This document shows positions 1 to 9,722 of a DNA stretch of 64,000 bases, one piece after another. The notes below the pieces were generated by a model, which saw nothing but the letters and a program-made list of their open reading frames with translations, ran no database searches and was not told the DNA's origin. The DNA is taken from assembly GCF_030247185.1 (NCBI RefSeq), contig NC_080572.1:158781080-158845079 (forward strand), in the 5' to 3' direction. The DNA is from Malaya genurostris (lineage: Eukaryota; Arthropoda; Insecta; Diptera; Culicidae). Within the stretch, counting starts at the first letter, position 1; each line of letters starts with the position of its first letter. Made by a program: the position numbers and the translations under genes.

Positions 1-299
1 TAGCATTTAATCGAGATTTTGTTTTTTAAATAAAACGATGGTTGTTTATTATTTGATGCTTAAAAGAAGGAAATATTGTTTCATGAGTTCACCATTGCTC
101 GCCAATGGCGCTGGTAACAGTAAACAGTGATGTGATTTTGTACAGTACAACGATCATTGACCGTAGTACGGAAATCACCGTTGTATCATGATGCTCGCGT
201 GATACCACCGTGATTCAGGGTGACAGACATGTGATTTCATGGTGTACAGTGATTCCGAAATCACATGTCTGTCATAAGCATAAGAGGTATTCGCCAGTC
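1..299. other. short imperfect palindromes; no gene
   Basis: The stretch holds repeated GTGATTTC/GAAATCAC words. A perfect 18-bp hairpin has arms at 221-238 (TGACAGACATGTGATTTC) and 257-274. No coding sequence is visible. Confidence 0.4.
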
Positions 300-731
300 T
301 GTTATTATGAGAGTATGTACTACTTACTGTAGTACTAAGCCGAAATGTATTAAGTGTGAAGAGTCCTATTTAGATAATGGTTGCAGGAAATAAATTGAGA
401 AATGTTTTTATTGTGGAGAGACTTTCCATGATCTTTCAATTTGCGCTGCATATGCAGAAATACTTAAAACTGTCATTTCTGTTCCTCCTCTGGAAACAGA
501 AAATACTTTTTTCCAATCTAACATCAGAGGATTCTGACTCTGATGAAAATAGTGAAGGTACATCGTTTGTCATCCCTCAAGGGTCTGTTTAGAAAAAGAA
601 GTCATTTTTCAAATTACCCAAAAAGGAACCTAAAAGTTCACCTTAAGAAAAAATCCACGAGTAAAACCAAAAAAGTCTATTCGAAAACCAAAGACTGTGC
701 CTCCTGGTTTAGCAAATTCACAAAGCAGTAA
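300..731 (+). pseudogene. I-clade LINE ORF1 fragment with zinc knuckles
   Basis: Read at the nucleotide level, 330-470 encodes CIKCEESYLDNGC, a stop, then KCFYCGETFHDLSICAAY. This is the double/triple CCHC pattern of I-clade ORF1 proteins, close to the better copy at 48741-49482. A Ser/Lys-rich tail follows in shifted frames (to 731). At least one stop and one frameshift are present. Confidence 0.5.
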
Positions 732-741
732 TTAGTACAAA

Positions 742-1460
742 AACCTGTTTTAATCCACCTAGTGGTGTAATGATGCCTTTCTCATATCAATCATACTATC
801 ATATATAATACAAGTGACCGAAATCGGTTTGTTTGGCCGTCTACTGACAAAAACTATGAATTGGAGAAGATTTGAGGTCGATTAGAAAATTTTTCTTTTC
901 AGTGATGATATAAAATTTTTAACAAACTTAACATATATTTCTGGATCCGAATGAAATTCAGTAATTTCGTATGGGACCACAGAACCTTAATTTTGAACTT
1001 AAGTTTGCGAAAATCGGTCTCGCCATCTATGAGAAAAGTAAGAACATATTTTCATTTTCTTGCACATTCTACCCCATAACTCCGAAACCGGAAGTCAGAT
1101 CCAAATGAAATTCAGGAATTCAGTATGGGACTTATAGAGCTTTCATTTGAATCTTCAAATCGGTTTAGACATCTCCGAAAAAAGTTGGTGCACCTATTTT
1201 CACATTTTTTGCACATTCTACCCCATAACTCCGGAACCGGAAGTCGGATCCAAATAATATTAAGGAATTTTATATGGAACCACAAGACCTTTCATTTGAA
1301 TCTAAGTTTGTGAAAATCGGTTCAGCCATCTCCGTTAAAGTTAGTGCAAAAAACGTTACATACATACACACACACACACACACATTTTGCGTACTCGACG
1401 AACTGACTCGTCGGTCGTTGAAAGTCGGTTTTCACAGTGATTGCATACCCGATCAACAAA
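742..1460 (+). repeat. mosquito dispersed repeat with CCGGAACCGGAAGTCGGATC core
   Basis: Starts AAAACCTGTTTTAATCCACC, TAGTGGTGTAATGATGCC and contains degenerate tandem units of ~110-170 bp (CCCATAACTCCGGAACCGG, GAATTTCATTTGAATC-type words). It ends with an ACACAC run and a GTCGGTTTTCACAGTGATTG tail. The same family builds the array at 37141-38513. Confidence 0.6.
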
Positions 1461-1654
1461 TCGTGTCTAAATTATTTCTCTTTTTGATACTTGTTAGAAA
1501 ATTTTGATATTCCGATTCCGGATACTAGTAAGATCTTAAATACTCCAAGGGCTAATCGAAAGAGAGAGTGATTAAAGAGAAACTGTCACTTGCTTATACG
1601 CCGTTTTGAAAAATTAACCGAGAATTTTTATTCAATATGTCGTTCAGGCACTTT

Positions 1655-2482
1655 TGTTACAGTTAAGTTAGTAACTTAAGGTTCATGAGGGGTTTGTGTT
1701 AAGCGTGTACGAAACACTCTGCATTAAAACAGAGACAATAGTAAATTACTCGCAATTTGCGCGGTGGACGTGTCGTTCGGGCACAGACCCGGCGGTGAGT
1801 AAATGGAAGGAGAGACCGCGTGGGACCCTTCGTCACCCGTCACCCGGAGAAATCCGTGTTCGTGTGTCGCACGTTTGCGAAACGGAACGAAGTGCTCGAG
1901 GTGGAGATTTCGGGAGGCGAATCAATTCCACGGAAGCACGACAACACGGCGGAAGAGTCACGAGTGGAGTGGTCCATCGCCCTTAGCCTGTGTGATACTT
2001 CGGGCGGAACTTCGCGAATCTCCAGGAGGAGTCCTTTATTCATTGGGGAAGACGACGGTAGTTGAAGGAGAGAGCAGACGGTCAGGCTGGAGTAAAACTA
2101 CATCGCCAGTCAGTGGGATCAAATCCTCACAGAAAGGAACAATTGAACAATAAGGAAAGGTGGATTGGTGACTCCCAAGAGGTCCTCCGGCCTGCTGCGC
2201 GGCGATCTCGGAACAACTTTGGCATTGTGACGACGAACCACCGTTGATGGACTGCTTACGTGCTCCACATTTGCCGAGGCGGAGATCATCGAGGCAACCA
2301 AAAAGCAACCCGGATTGGTGACTCGCAAGAACGGCGATCTGCTGGAAAAGGTGAGTGCACGGCTTGTTTTACTTTTACCTCTCTTTTAAATGAACCGTCT
2401 TTATTATTGATTGGTGGGTTATTATCGCTTTGGGCTGAGAGACTAATGTCCTCTCTCCACGTCGACAAATGTTTTTATAACA
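1655..2482 (+). repeat. LTR module A (LTR-like, 828 bp)
   Basis: Begins TGTTACAGTTAAGTTAGTAA and ends TTTTTATAACA, giving TGTTA...TAACA termini. The first ~100 bp and last ~130 bp match the LTR at 7069-8022, but the GC-rich middle (about 1755-2350) does not. The last 40 codons before the boundary are open (EAEIIEATKKQPG ... GDLLEK) and end exactly at AAG|GTGAGTGCAC (donor GT at 2351). Another donor-like GGCGGTGAGTAA lies near 1792. CTGG follows the terminal TAACA. Confidence 0.65.
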
Positions 2483-2860
2483 CTGGACATCTCCGAAAAA
2501 AGTTGGTGCACTTATTTTCACATTTTTTGCACATTCTACCCCATAACTCCGGAACCGGAAGTCGGATCCAAATAATATTGGGGAATTTTATATGGAACTA
2601 CAAGACTAATGTCCTCTCTCCACGTCGACAAATGTTTTTATAACACTGGACATCTCCGAAAAAAGTTGGTGCACTAATTTTCACATTTTTTGCACATTCT
2701 ACCCCATAACTCCGGAACCGGAAGTCGGATCCAAATAATATTAAGGAATTTTATATGGAACCACAAGACCTTTCATTTGAATCTAAGTTTGTGAAAATCG
2801 GTTCAGCCATCTCCGTTAAAGTTAGTGCAAAAAACGTTACATACATACACACACACAGCC
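2442..2860 (+). repeat. 164-bp tandem duplication of an LTR-end/dispersed-repeat junction
   Basis: The junction (last ~40 bp of the LTR constant segment, CTGG, then GACATCTCCGAAAAAAGTTG and the CCGGAACCGGAAGTCGGATC repeat) occurs at about 2442-2605 and again at 2606-2770. Copies differ by a few bases. The repeat tail to 2855 (ACATACATACACACACA) matches 1274-1380. Confidence 0.6.
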
Positions 2861-3393
2861 AGTGTTATAAAAACATTTGTCGACGTGGAGAGAGGACATT
2901 AGTCTCTCAGCCCAAAGCGATAATAACCCACCAATCAATAATAAACGGTTCATTTAAAAGAGAGGTAATAACAAAGAAAAAGGCAGTGCACTCACCATTC
3001 GGGTTGTCGTCACGTTGCCAAAAATCACATCTTTCTCGGCGGTCTCGCCGTCCGTTCTGTTTCCCATGAAGTTCAGATTTGCCGCAGCAGAGAAAATTCC
3101 TCAGGCAGCTTTCCCGGTTGATCTTCGTGCGAGGTGGGAGTCGCTTCCGTCCTGTTTCTTCTTCTGGTTCTGCCTGTCGCCTCCAGCGCCAAACCACGGA
3201 ATCGGTTCTCCGGATACCCTCGTGCCACCCACGATAACGTGACGATTGCACTTCCAGAGGAAACGCCGACCCCTCGCTGATTCTTCGCCACTTCGGTTTT
3301 CACCGCCTCCGCACAGGAATCCGATTCACAACGGCCCTGCCGTACTCTCCAAAATTGCTTGCTATACCGCTGCAGTGCGCTCACACAGCGACG
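2859..3393 (-). repeat. partial LTR B copy, inverted
   Basis: Reverse complement of the last ~534 bp of module B (7489-8022), including the GTGAGTGCAC donor and the ATAACACTGG end. It is truncated at its 5' side, where it abuts the end of another constant segment at 3394-3398 with shared GGCGTCGC. Two overlapping frames encode identical peptides in both copies, so the copies are essentially identical over at least 478 bp. Confidence 0.7.
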
Positions 3394-3397
3394 CCAG

Positions 3398-3524
3398 TGT
3401 TATAACAACATCGGTCAATATAGAGAAGACATTAGTCTCTCTGCCCAAAGCGAGAATTACCCACCAATCAATAATCAACGGTTCATATAAAAGAGGCAAT
3501 AGTGAGAAAAAGCGGTGCACTCAC
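3398..3524 (-). repeat. constant LTR 3' segment following the CHIC fragment
   Basis: Runs from the donor-like GTGAGTGCAC to TGTTATAACACTGG and aligns with 2351-2486, 7890-8022 and the inverted copy at 2863-2996. It is more diverged from the others, with several substitutions (for example ATATTGACCG for CACGTCGACA). In a retroelement this would be the R-U5 part, since it ends next to the TGG that starts the primer binding site. Confidence 0.6.
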
Positions 3525-3527
3525 CAT

Positions 3528-3780
3528 TTATGTTGTCGTCAGGTTGCCAAAATTCGCTGCCATCCTGGCCGTCTTGAATTCCTCCGGGGCGACGCGCGAA
3601 ACCAGACCGGCTGTGAGTTGCACGTTGAACCGGTTGCTCAAACCGAAAACTGTTATGTTGCCTGCTCCCCGTATGACAATTGGATCTGGCACCAACTGCA
3701 CATGAGCCTCTTCCCCTTCCTCCGAAAGAGACTCCGCCCGATGGCGAGCATTCACACCCGCACTCAAATAGTCTAAATGA
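3528..3780 (-). pseudogene. CHIC-like fragment: captured CHIC-like exon fragment within the retroelement
   Basis: In human CHIC2 the core reads PDPVVVRG.G.VTVFGLSN.F followed by L...VAPEEFK. The window ORF matches this almost residue for residue at 3573-3689, and diverges at once after VAPEEFKT. The CLCCCC palmitoylation/membrane segment of CHIC is missing. The fragment is intronless and lies between pol and the 127-bp constant retroelement segment, so it is not the resident CHIC gene. The upstream, acidic SLSEEGEEAHVQLV may be CHIC N-terminal sequence. Captured cDNA is my inference. Confidence 0.75.
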
Positions 3781-6029
3781 TACTTGACACTATCATTACA
3801 GTAACAACCTTCAATTTCATTAAAGCTCGCTAAACATTCTTTGGCACTAGTAACGCAACTGTCCTGAGCACTCTGGTGAACCCAACCGAACACATTGCCA
3901 TCAACTTGTTTGTGGCTTAGCTGACCCGATTTGTGTGAAGCATTTTGCCACAAAGTTGGTCCAGGGTTAGCGTTATTGTTTCTACACTTGGCACTGTAAT
4001 TAGGTGAAAGCACGTTGTCCCGTTCCTGACAGTCCGATGAATCGTAGTTGCTTACATCCTCTCGCATTTTCGGCCAGTGAAAATGGACTTGAATCTTCTG
4101 CAGCGTACTTCGAAATCCTAGATGCGCTGCGGTGGGGGTATCGTGATATCTTCGCATCAGTTCCTGTCGTTCATCAACAGGCACCACCTTATTCCATCGG
4201 TGAATTGCGTTGCCGCCTTCGTCTTTGCTCAAACAGTTTTTGTACAGCTCTCCGTTTACGAATCTGAAGTCCGGGAAGCGATTTCCTTTCTTCTGTACGC
4301 GTTCTACGAGCTGATTGAACCAGTCGTCTTTGGATTTTGATCCGGTAAAGTTGACTGATGCGACGATCCGTGAAAGCGCGTCTGGTACAACGTTTATGCT
4401 TCCTTTTCTATACTTGATTTCGAAATCGAACGCATTTAACCGTAAGAGCCAACGACTCATGAGTGTCGTGGGGTTTTTCATTGAACGCAAGTAGCTAAGT
4501 GCTGCGTGGTCGCAATAAACTGTAAATTTTATTCCTTCAATGTATCCTCGGAATTTCTCGATCGCCCGTATGACCGCTAAACATTCTCGCTCCGTGACCG
4601 AGTACTTTCGTTCCGATGACGAGAGCTTCTGCGAGAAATAGCAGATTGGATGTTCTTCTCCTTCGATCTCCTGCGTTAGCACTGCTCCGATCGCCACATC
4701 GCTTGCGTCGCAAGCTATTGCGAATGGCTTCGAATAATCCGGCATGGCCAGTACTGGAGCTGATACTAAAGCGGCTTTTAGCTTGAGAAAGGCCTCGTCT
4801 GCTTGCGCGTTCCATCGAAACTTGTTCTTCGTCTTTGTGAGTTCCGTTAATGGTACGGCTAGACGTGAAAAATCCGAAATGAAACGTCGGTACCAATTGC
4901 ACAAACCTAGAAACCGTTGTACCTCTTTTCTGCTTGTTGGGATGGGAAACTTCACGACACTGCTTATTTTCTCTTCGTCGACCTTCCAACCGTTTTCGTT
5001 TAGTATGTAGCCTAGATATGGTATCTCTCGACGACAGAATTTCGATTTCTCTGATGATATTGTCAAGTTTGCCTGACACAGTCGCTTCGCCACTTCTTCC
5101 AATAACTGAATGTGTTCCTCAAACGATCTTGAGCAAATAACAATGTCGTCTAAGTAATGGAATACGTACGGCTCCATGTCCGCGAATAAATGCGTCATCA
5201 ACCGCGCTAACGCTTGACTTGCTGTGCAAAGTCCGAACGGCACAACCTTGAACTGGAAATGTCCTCGAGATGGAACCGTGAACGCTGTTACTGGCCTCGA
5301 TTTCTCTACTAAGGGTAACTGCCAGAATGCGTCTTTTAGATCGATCGATGAAATGTATGCACAGCCTCCTAGGTTGTTGATAATCGAGGATATTTGCGGA
5401 ATCGGATATCCCTCGTTCACCATCACAGAGTTCAGATGACGTGCGTCCAAACAAACTCGATATTTTCCCGTTTTCTTTTTCACGGCTACGAGTGGGTTGT
5501 TCCATGGGGAGAAGCGCGCTTCTTCGATGACGTCTAATGATAGCATCCTGTCAATCTCGCGGTTTACCTCCTCCAGCACATATGGTGACATTGGGTAATG
5601 GCGTTGCTTGCGTGGTGGTGCGTCTCCTACTTCAATACGGTGTTCATACAGTGTTGTTCTTCCCAGTTTTCCTTCCTCTGCCAACGGAAACTTCGCAATT
5701 GTTGTTTGAAGACGTCTTTGTTGGTCTCTGCTGAGAGTTTTCATGGACTCATTCTCTTTCGCTTTCGCTTCATTTGTCTCTGCTTCAATGGTGCAACACG
5801 TTGCCTTGATTCCGAATTTGTTCCAAAAGTTCATGCCCAAAATTACGCAATCCGGTATCGTCGGAACTAACAACAATTGGATGGTTTCATTGCGACCGTT
5901 GAAAACTATGGGAACACGAATGAAATGTGAGATTTTGTGTTGCGTTCCATCCGCCGTTTTGATGCCACCTTCTACTATACCTTTGCGCAAATTCAGTTGT
6001 TCGGCGATTTCTACGTTTGCTATTGTCAA
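3528..6029 (-). CDS. Ty3/gypsy pol (end of protease, RT, RNase H, integrase zinc finger) fused in frame to a CHIC-like host fragment
   Basis: One open frame of 833 codons. Residues 1-75 are the end of a retropepsin (ILGMNFW); its active-site part is cut off at 6029. RT spans about 140-340 with SIDLKDAF and YLDD at 292-295. RNase H spans about 430-555 (DASDVAIGAVL). An integrase HHCC finger starts at H629 and H636, but only one Cys (667) follows and the DDE core is absent. From about 665 the sequence is no longer pol-like. Residues 781-819 (PDPIVIRGAGNITVFGLSN...VAPEEFK) match the conserved core of CHIC1/CHIC2 (cysteine-rich hydrophobic domain proteins), without the Cys-rich membrane part. The ORF stops at TAA just before AATGGTGAGTGCAC, the donor-like start of the constant LTR segment. 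The element is defective; residues 671-780 are of unknown origin. Confidence 0.85.
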   Translation of the reverse strand: MTIANVEIAEQLNLRKGIVEGGIKTADGTQHKISHFIRVPIVFNGRNETIQLLLVPTIPDCVILGMNFWNKFGIKATCCTIEAETNEAKAKENESMKTLSRDQQRRLQTTIAKFPLAEEGKLGRTTLYEHRIEVGDAPPRKQRHYPMSPYVLEEVNREIDRMLSLDVIEEARFSPWNNPLVAVKKKTGKYRVCLDARHLNSVMVNEGYPIPQISSIINNLGGCAYISSIDLKDAFWQLPLVEKSRPVTAFTVPSRGHFQFKVVPFGLCTASQALARLMTHLFADMEPYVFHYLDDIVICSRSFEEHIQLLEEVAKRLCQANLTISSEKSKFCRREIPYLGYILNENGWKVDEEKISSVVKFPIPTSRKEVQRFLGLCNWYRRFISDFSRLAVPLTELTKTKNKFRWNAQADEAFLKLKAALVSAPVLAMPDYSKPFAIACDASDVAIGAVLTQEIEGEEHPICYFSQKLSSSERKYSVTERECLAVIRAIEKFRGYIEGIKFTVYCDHAALSYLRSMKNPTTLMSRWLLRLNAFDFEIKYRKGSINVVPDALSRIVASVNFTGSKSKDDWFNQLVERVQKKGNRFPDFRFVNGELYKNCLSKDEGGNAIHRWNKVVPVDERQELMRRYHDTPTAAHLGFRSTLQKIQVHFHWPKMREDVSNYDSSDCQERDNVLSPNYSAKCRNNNANPGPTLWQNASHKSGQLSHKQVDGNVFGWVHQSAQDSCVTSAKECLASFNEIEGCYCNDSVKYHLDYLSAGVNARHRAESLSEEGEEAHVQLVPDPIVIRGAGNITVFGLSNRFNVQLTAGLVSRVAPEEFKTARMAANFGNLTTT

Positions 6030-6064
6030 CAGGGACCAATGTTTTTATAACACTGGCGCCCAAC
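6030..6064 (+). promoter_or_regulatory. LTR 3' end and tRNA primer binding site
   Basis: AATGTTTTTATAACA is the LTR terminus (to 6052) and is followed by TGGCGCCCAAC at 6054-6064, a typical Ty3/gypsy primer binding site. Only about 20 nt of this 5' LTR remain; the rest is replaced by the oppositely oriented pol ORF that ends at 6029. Confidence 0.7.
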
Positions 6065-6190
6065 TAAAAATCCCACACGAAATTTTGATTTGTGTATTTG
6101 AGCCAAAATTTGTTAGTTTAACGTTCAAGTAAGATTTGTGATATTTTAAGATTTGGTTTGGTTCCGTGATACTTAAAATATATAAGGAAA

Positions 6191-6502
6191 ATGGATTTCA
6201 CTCATTTGAATGATGAGGAAATCAACTATGAAATGGCATTACGCCACATGGTTAATCTGGGTGCAATGACCCATAGAGTAAAAGTACAACTATTGAATTC
6301 AACCGTACATGAAGGATACCAAGAGAATACCAAGCCTTCACAGGCCTGCCGTTTGGTCAGATCGGGAGAAACTGACAGTCGATTAAACAGCTATGAGTTA
6401 CACCAGCTACAAAGTTTCACGAAAACACGAGATCGGAAGAAACTACCCATTCCTGGATTGGTGTCGACGTCATGCAAGATCCAGAGCAGTCAAGATTCGT
6501 AA
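6191..6502 (+). pseudogene. Ty3/gypsy Gag N-terminal fragment
   Basis: The ATG lies 127 nt after the primer binding site, where Gag is expected. The start MDFTHLNDEEINYEMALRHM then VKVQLL resembles N-termini of insect Ty3/gypsy Gag proteins. The match fades after about 55 residues, and the frame ends at 6502. Further short open frames to 6731 show no recognisable motif. The element is therefore a deleted copy: LTR end, PBS, broken gag, non-coding remnant, 3' LTR. Confidence 0.5.
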
Positions 6503-7068
6503 ATCGGATCGGTTAGACAGTTGTAATAGGGGTCGTTATGACAATCCGTACAAAAGTAACGCGATTCTGGGCGCGGTAAAACTCTTGCATTGGGCTCATA
6601 ACGATCGAGGGACTAAATACCCCTTTTCCTCTACGACAGTCAACCATTTGTTACAAACCAAAAAGCTATCACAAATACATTGTTTAGTTATATCTTCATT
6701 GTTAATTCAAACCTATTTAGCACTAAAATAGGTTAAGAGTTTATTGAATGTTCTGCCGTTACAATAGGACTTTCGTGTTTGGTGTATAAGGACTTACCCG
6801 GAGACTGATAGCCATAAGTTAGTTGGCGGTAATCGCGAATTAGCCAGAATTCGCTGGCGTTATTGTTTAGATTTGTGGATTTGTGTCATTTAGTTTTGTG
6901 AAGCTTGTTCCGTACAGGAACATGTTACGAGCGTTGATTGTCTTAAGCATCACGTTCATAATGCGATGTATAGTCTCCGGGGGACTTCTTTGTGGTGTTG
7001 GCTCATAAATTTCTCATGATTCGAGCTTTCGCCGATTCATGAGAAATTTTTCTGTAACGGCAATGTTG
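6503..7068 (+). other. non-coding internal remnant of the LTR element, with a hairpin
   Basis: No coding potential is visible. A perfect 13-bp inverted repeat (AAATTTCTCATGA at 7007-7019, TCATGAGAAATTT at 7037-7049) with a 17-nt loop sits 20 bp before the 3' LTR. A G-rich CTCCGGGGGAC near 6975 could be the polypurine-tract region, but this is weak. Confidence 0.35.
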
Positions 7069-8022
7069 TGTTACAGTTAAGTTAGTAACTTAAGGTTCAT
7101 GAGGGGTTTGTGTTAAGCGTGTACGAAACACTCTGCATTAAAACAGAGACAATAGTAAATTACTCGCTTGAAGAGCGAAACGGTACAGATGATTATTTTG
7201 AGTACACCGGCCGGACGGAGGGAAAAAATGACAAGTCAGTTTTTGAGTGAACACGCGAGCGAGAGGACGTGCAAAAAGAAGGCCGGGAAAGAGTGAAGCA
7301 AGCGACTGAAAAAACCGTGACCGCGTGTCTCGGGAGTCTCGAGTGAATGATGTCCTGTTCAGCGATCCTCATCGGTGGTTTCGATAAAATCAACGGACTT
7401 GGATGTTGACCCGTTCACAGCAAAAAATTGGGAGTGATCACCACGCCAACATCCAGAATTCCCGTGTCAAGCGTTTCCCGAGTGGTTCCGGCGTCGCTGT
7501 GTGAGCGCACTGCAGCGGTATAGCAAGCAATTTTGGAGAGTACGGCAGGGCCGTTGTGAATCGGATTCCTGTGCGGAGGCGGTGAAAACCGAAGTGGCGA
7601 AGAATCAGCGAGGGGTCGGCGTTTCCTCTGGAAGTGCAATCGTCACGTTATCGTGGGTGGCACGAGGGTATCCGGAGAACCGATTCCGTGGTTTGGCGCT
7701 GGAGGCGACAGGCAGAACCAGAAGAAGAAACAGGACGGAAGCGACTCCCACCTCGCACGAAGATCAACCGGGAAAGCTGCCTGAGGAATTTTCTCTGCTG
7801 CGGCAAATCTGAACTTCATGGGAAACAGAACGGACGGCGAGACCGCCGAGAAAGATGTGATTTTTGGCAACGTGACGACAACCCGAATGGTGAGTGCACT
7901 GCCTTTTTCTTTGTTATTACCTCTCTTTTAAATGAACCGTTTATTATTGATTGGTGGGTTATTATCGCTTTGGGCTGAGAGACTAATGTCCTCTCTCCAC
8001 GTCGACAAATGTTTTTATAACA
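7069..8022 (+). repeat. LTR module B (954 bp), 3' LTR of the internally deleted copy
   Basis: Same TGTTACAG start and TTTTTATAACA end as module A. The GC-rich middle (about 7169-7860) is different; its last part contains an ATG at 7819 that opens MGNRTDGETAEKDV and reads into AATG|GTGAGTGCAC (donor GT at 7890). The final 534 bp occur again, inverted, at 2863-3393 with no difference that I can see. Downstream, an I-clade LINE fragment is cut at 8025. Confidence 0.7.
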
Positions 8023-8024
8023 CT

Positions 8025-8840
8025 TTGCTCAAGAAAAACGGTTCATTTTTGCCAGAAGCGTTTGAGCGAATGGCTTCAATTGCACTCTATCTGTGAAGAG
8101 AAAATAATGGTTTGGAGATAATGTGACGATTACACTCAAACTATAATGAACTGCTGCTAACTTTGCTATATAAACAGTTGCAGGTTCTTGAAGCCTAAAT
8201 GAAGCCGAAACATTATTGTTGAAAATACCAAACCCAGTAGCCTCTTCAATTCGTAATTCGTCCGTGTAAAATGTTTTCTCAGAGTGAATATGCCTGAACT
8301 TACTTGTAAATATTTCTGGGATATCCATCGAGCGTAGGTGTTCCGAGATTCCACGCACTTCGCGCTGCATGGATGTGTCGAAAGATAAAGTTGAGTCAGG
8401 GACATTTAGGAGGCTGTCACGGATAGATTTCCTGTGACATATGGTTAAAATATACTGTCTTGAATCTTGTTTGAGATTGCAGCTCAACTAGCCTTTCGAA
8501 GTTATTAATAACCAGGAGATTCACATCTTATTAGCAGTCGCGATGAAAGCTCCCAAAAACGATATTTCTATGGAAAAACTCCCGCCAGAACTTCAAGACT
8601 CATTGTATGTGTCGAGTGCATGCAGCCTAAAGCAATTCGCAAACAACGATACTGAATTCGCTCAAGTTTGATAATACGAGAGCTTGCAGCGGAACGAAAG
8701 CAAACGCATCCATATTCCATCACTGAAAGTATCGTTGTCTGATACAATTTTATTAGATCTTCCGGATGAGCACCCCACCTGTTATTGTTAAATTTACTCT
8801 TTGTTGGCATTTTGTTATCAGATACCTAATGTGTCCTCCT
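8025..8840 (-). pseudogene. I-clade LINE ORF2 fragment, thumb and RNase H side
   Basis: On minus, 8840-8568 encodes the I-clade thumb region (WGAHPEDLIKLYQTTILS, then RIQYRCLRIALGCMHSTHTM). 8487-8029 encodes a degraded RNase H (TFYTDELRIEEATGFGIF, VYIAKLAAVHYSL). A frameshift near 8795 and stops break it. It continues the RT piece at 11712-12108; the two were separated by the 2.87-kb insertion. It is cut at 8025 next to LTR module B. Confidence 0.75.
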
Positions 8841-9722
8841 ACACGCAGAGAAAAAAATTGTAAAACTGATCAAATCAGGGTTTACAACAACGAATTATTT
8901 TGTTGATATAGTGACAAAAGAAAATCTGGGTAGATTCAACAAATATTGTTGACTGAAACTACAAACAATAATATTTATTTAAATTTGTTTGGTCTAGTTA
9001 TTTTTACTAAAATATTGTTTAAAATCAAAAATGTTTTGCTGTCATTTTTATTACCAAACAATTTTTCAATAAATTCAACTATTCAATTCAGTTCGGGGAA
9101 AACAAATTGAGGATAAAATCAACTTAGACTTCTAGTGAATATTAATAAATAACTGGTTCGAGACAATCACATTATCAATAATAAATAAATCAGTTCATTT
9201 CACTGAACATTTTGTTGAATTAAATTGATGGATACGGTATTCGAAGTACATTTTTTTTTAAACAAAACACTTCATTCATTTTATTAAAGAAACAATACAT
9301 TCGATGATTTATTTTAAATAAACAAAATTTAGTTGAATCAATTAATAAACTAGTTAGAATTAAAAAAATCGTTTATTTGGAATAACTATTTATTTTTTGT
9401 TCTAAACCAAAGGTTTTTTTTTTCGTTAAAGAGAAAATGGATTTCTTTAAATAAATCTCAACTTTTGTTTTAAGTTATATTTTTATTCAAAAATTAGGAT
9501 GGGTATACTAGTACCTTTGGAAATACAAAAAATCCTCGATCTTAAAATAATAATTCAAATTTGATGATTTCATGGTTCACCTTTTTTCAATTTAACGGTG
9601 ATTACAAATGCACGACTAAATAACAATATTATCTCGCAGACCTCGAACACACTAAATGTGACTAACCACTTAAATTATTTTCTTACTACTATGAACTACT
9701 ATGAATTTGTAGACCCTCAATA

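Noticed and set aside
3394..3400. A target-site duplication at the LTR-to-LTR junction
   Set aside because: The shared GGCGTCGC is microhomology between the two joined pieces, not a duplication on both sides of an insertion.
7501..7978. 103- and 114-residue frames in LTR module B and its inverted copy
   Set aside because: Overlapping frames in GC-rich LTR sequence with no motif; only the stretch from 7819 into the donor looked coding.
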